64,000 nucleotides of DNA from contig CAWIBX010000007.1 of assembly GCA_963834405.1 (NCBI GenBank), positions 868,001-932,000 of the forward strand, given 5' to 3'. Made by a program: the position numbers and the translations under genes. Below the pieces are notes generated by a model, which saw nothing but the letters and a program-made list of their open reading frames with translations, did no database searches and was not told where the DNA came from. Shown in pieces: positions 63,614-64,000 of the stretch; position 1 is the stretch's first letter, and each line of letters begins with the position of its first letter. Origin of the DNA: Bog-473 sp963834405. Its GTDB lineage: Bacteria > Actinomycetota > Acidimicrobiia > Acidimicrobiales > RAAP-2.

Positions 63614-64000
63614 CTACGCCTCGCCCGGAGACGCCGCCCTCTTCTGCGCCAGCGTCCGGTCCACCACGGCATCGAGGCTGAACCGGCCGGCACCCAGGAG
63701 GGCGACCACGAGGGCCAGGACGGCGAGCGCCAGATTCAGCTGGTACCCGGGAGGGTCGGTCGACGAGTTGATGCCCGTCGACCAGGTCACGGTGATCATC
63801 GCCATGACCATGTCGCCGAATAGGGCGAGTCCGGCCAGCCGCGCCAAAAGCCCGAGGGCCATCGCGATTCCCCCGCCGAACTCAATCAACGCCCCCAGCA
63901 CGGCGAAGAACCCCCCGGGGTGCAGGTGAGCGACGTTCGACATGTAGAGCGACCAGCGGTGGAGGCCCGGGCCGTTGAACGCGCCGAAGAGCTTGCCGGC
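63614..64000 (-). CDS. DoxX family membrane protein, 5' end outside window
   Basis: The visible 128 residues are KLFGAFNGPGLHRWSLYMSN, then FFAVLGALIEFGGGIAMALG, LLARLAGLALFGDMVMAMIT and YQLNLALAVLALVVALLGAG, the usual four-helix DoxX fold with a G-P-G loop after the first helix. Its start lies beyond 64000. An ATG at 63943 is internal to the conserved part and not the true start. DoxX proteins work with quinone/thiol systems or lipid enzymes. It runs toward the ICMT-like gene with 22 bp between, so it may be first in that operon. Confidence 0.88.
   Translation of the reverse strand, partial: AGKLFGAFNGPGLHRWSLYMSNVAHLHPGGFFAVLGALIEFGGGIAMALGLLARLAGLALFGDMVMAMITVTWSTGINSSTDPPGYQLNLALAVLALVVALLGAGRFSLDAVVDRTLAQKRAASPGEA

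Overview
The window is high-GC DNA from an actinobacterium. The best guess is a member of class Acidimicrobiia or a close relative. Clues are the C-terminal 'ASDGG(I/V)F...FFGSTGN...LNKPVVG' repeats of the secreted protein at 9.1-11.9 kb (familiar from that class), two F420-type luciferase-like oxidoreductases plus a deazaflavin-type nitroreductase, GTG starts, ATGA/GTGA gene overlaps, a leaderless-type promoter and DUF2510. The assignment rests on family knowledge, not on a search.

Layout. 0-8.8 kb: truncated HTH protein, Dabb-domain protein, two phytanoyl-CoA-dioxygenase-like enzymes around a zinc alcohol dehydrogenase, an eroded alpha/beta-hydrolase, a frameshifted secreted six-hairpin-glycosidase-like protein and a DHA2-type exporter. 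9-12.6 kb: a 937-residue secreted beta-helix/propeller protein, a strong terminator hairpin, then four 110-bp hairpin-bearing tandem repeats. 12.6-19.4 kb: TauD/TfdA dioxygenase with amidohydrolase (translationally coupled), an HtrA-like protease, a DUF2510 membrane protein, a DinB-like protein and small proteins. 19.5-24.1 kb: decayed TnpB, then cytochrome P450, TetR and F420 oxidoreductase, with a clear promoter/operator in front of the P450. 24.4-31.1 kb: a NarL-type two-component system, UbiB/ABC1 kinase, GNAT, lipoprotein, SnoaL-like protein, and a second S1C protease coupled to a small protein behind a leaderless-type promoter. 31.3-34.9 kb: a DNA methyltransferase with a C-terminal extension followed by two uncharacterised genes and a GNAT, a candidate DNA-modification cassette. 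35-41.6 kb: NTF2-like, enoyl-CoA-hydratase-family and F420 oxidoreductase genes in one coupled operon, aldo/keto reductase, VOC protein, a 9-residue-repeat protein coupled to an RDD membrane protein, a second crotonase and a truncated haemoglobin.

41.6-60.1 kb looks like accessory DNA. A tRNA-Gly(TCC) is abutted by a frameshifted tyrosine integrase and an excisionase-like gene with nested palindromes. Then come an IS3-family element with recognisable ends and a 3-bp target duplication, a second IS (DUF6788 plus transposase) with inverted repeats, a phosphotransferase, a beta-propeller lipoprotein-like protein, an HpcH/HpaI aldolase with a D-2-hydroxyacid dehydrogenase, a broken DUF2293 gene and many single-gene cargo functions. 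By eye this stretch is less GC-rich than the rest and has more frameshifted genes. From 60.2 kb the ordinary high-GC coding style returns: CocE/NonD hydrolase, a YdeI-like small protein, an isoprenylcysteine-methyltransferase-like membrane protein and a DoxX protein running off the end.

The overall picture is a soil- or water-type heterotroph with many oxygenases, CoA-ester enzymes and F420 enzymes. The most interesting items are the methyltransferase cassette (31.3-34.4 kb), the 110-bp hairpin repeats (12.1-12.6 kb), the tRNA-Gly integration module and the P450/TetR control region.
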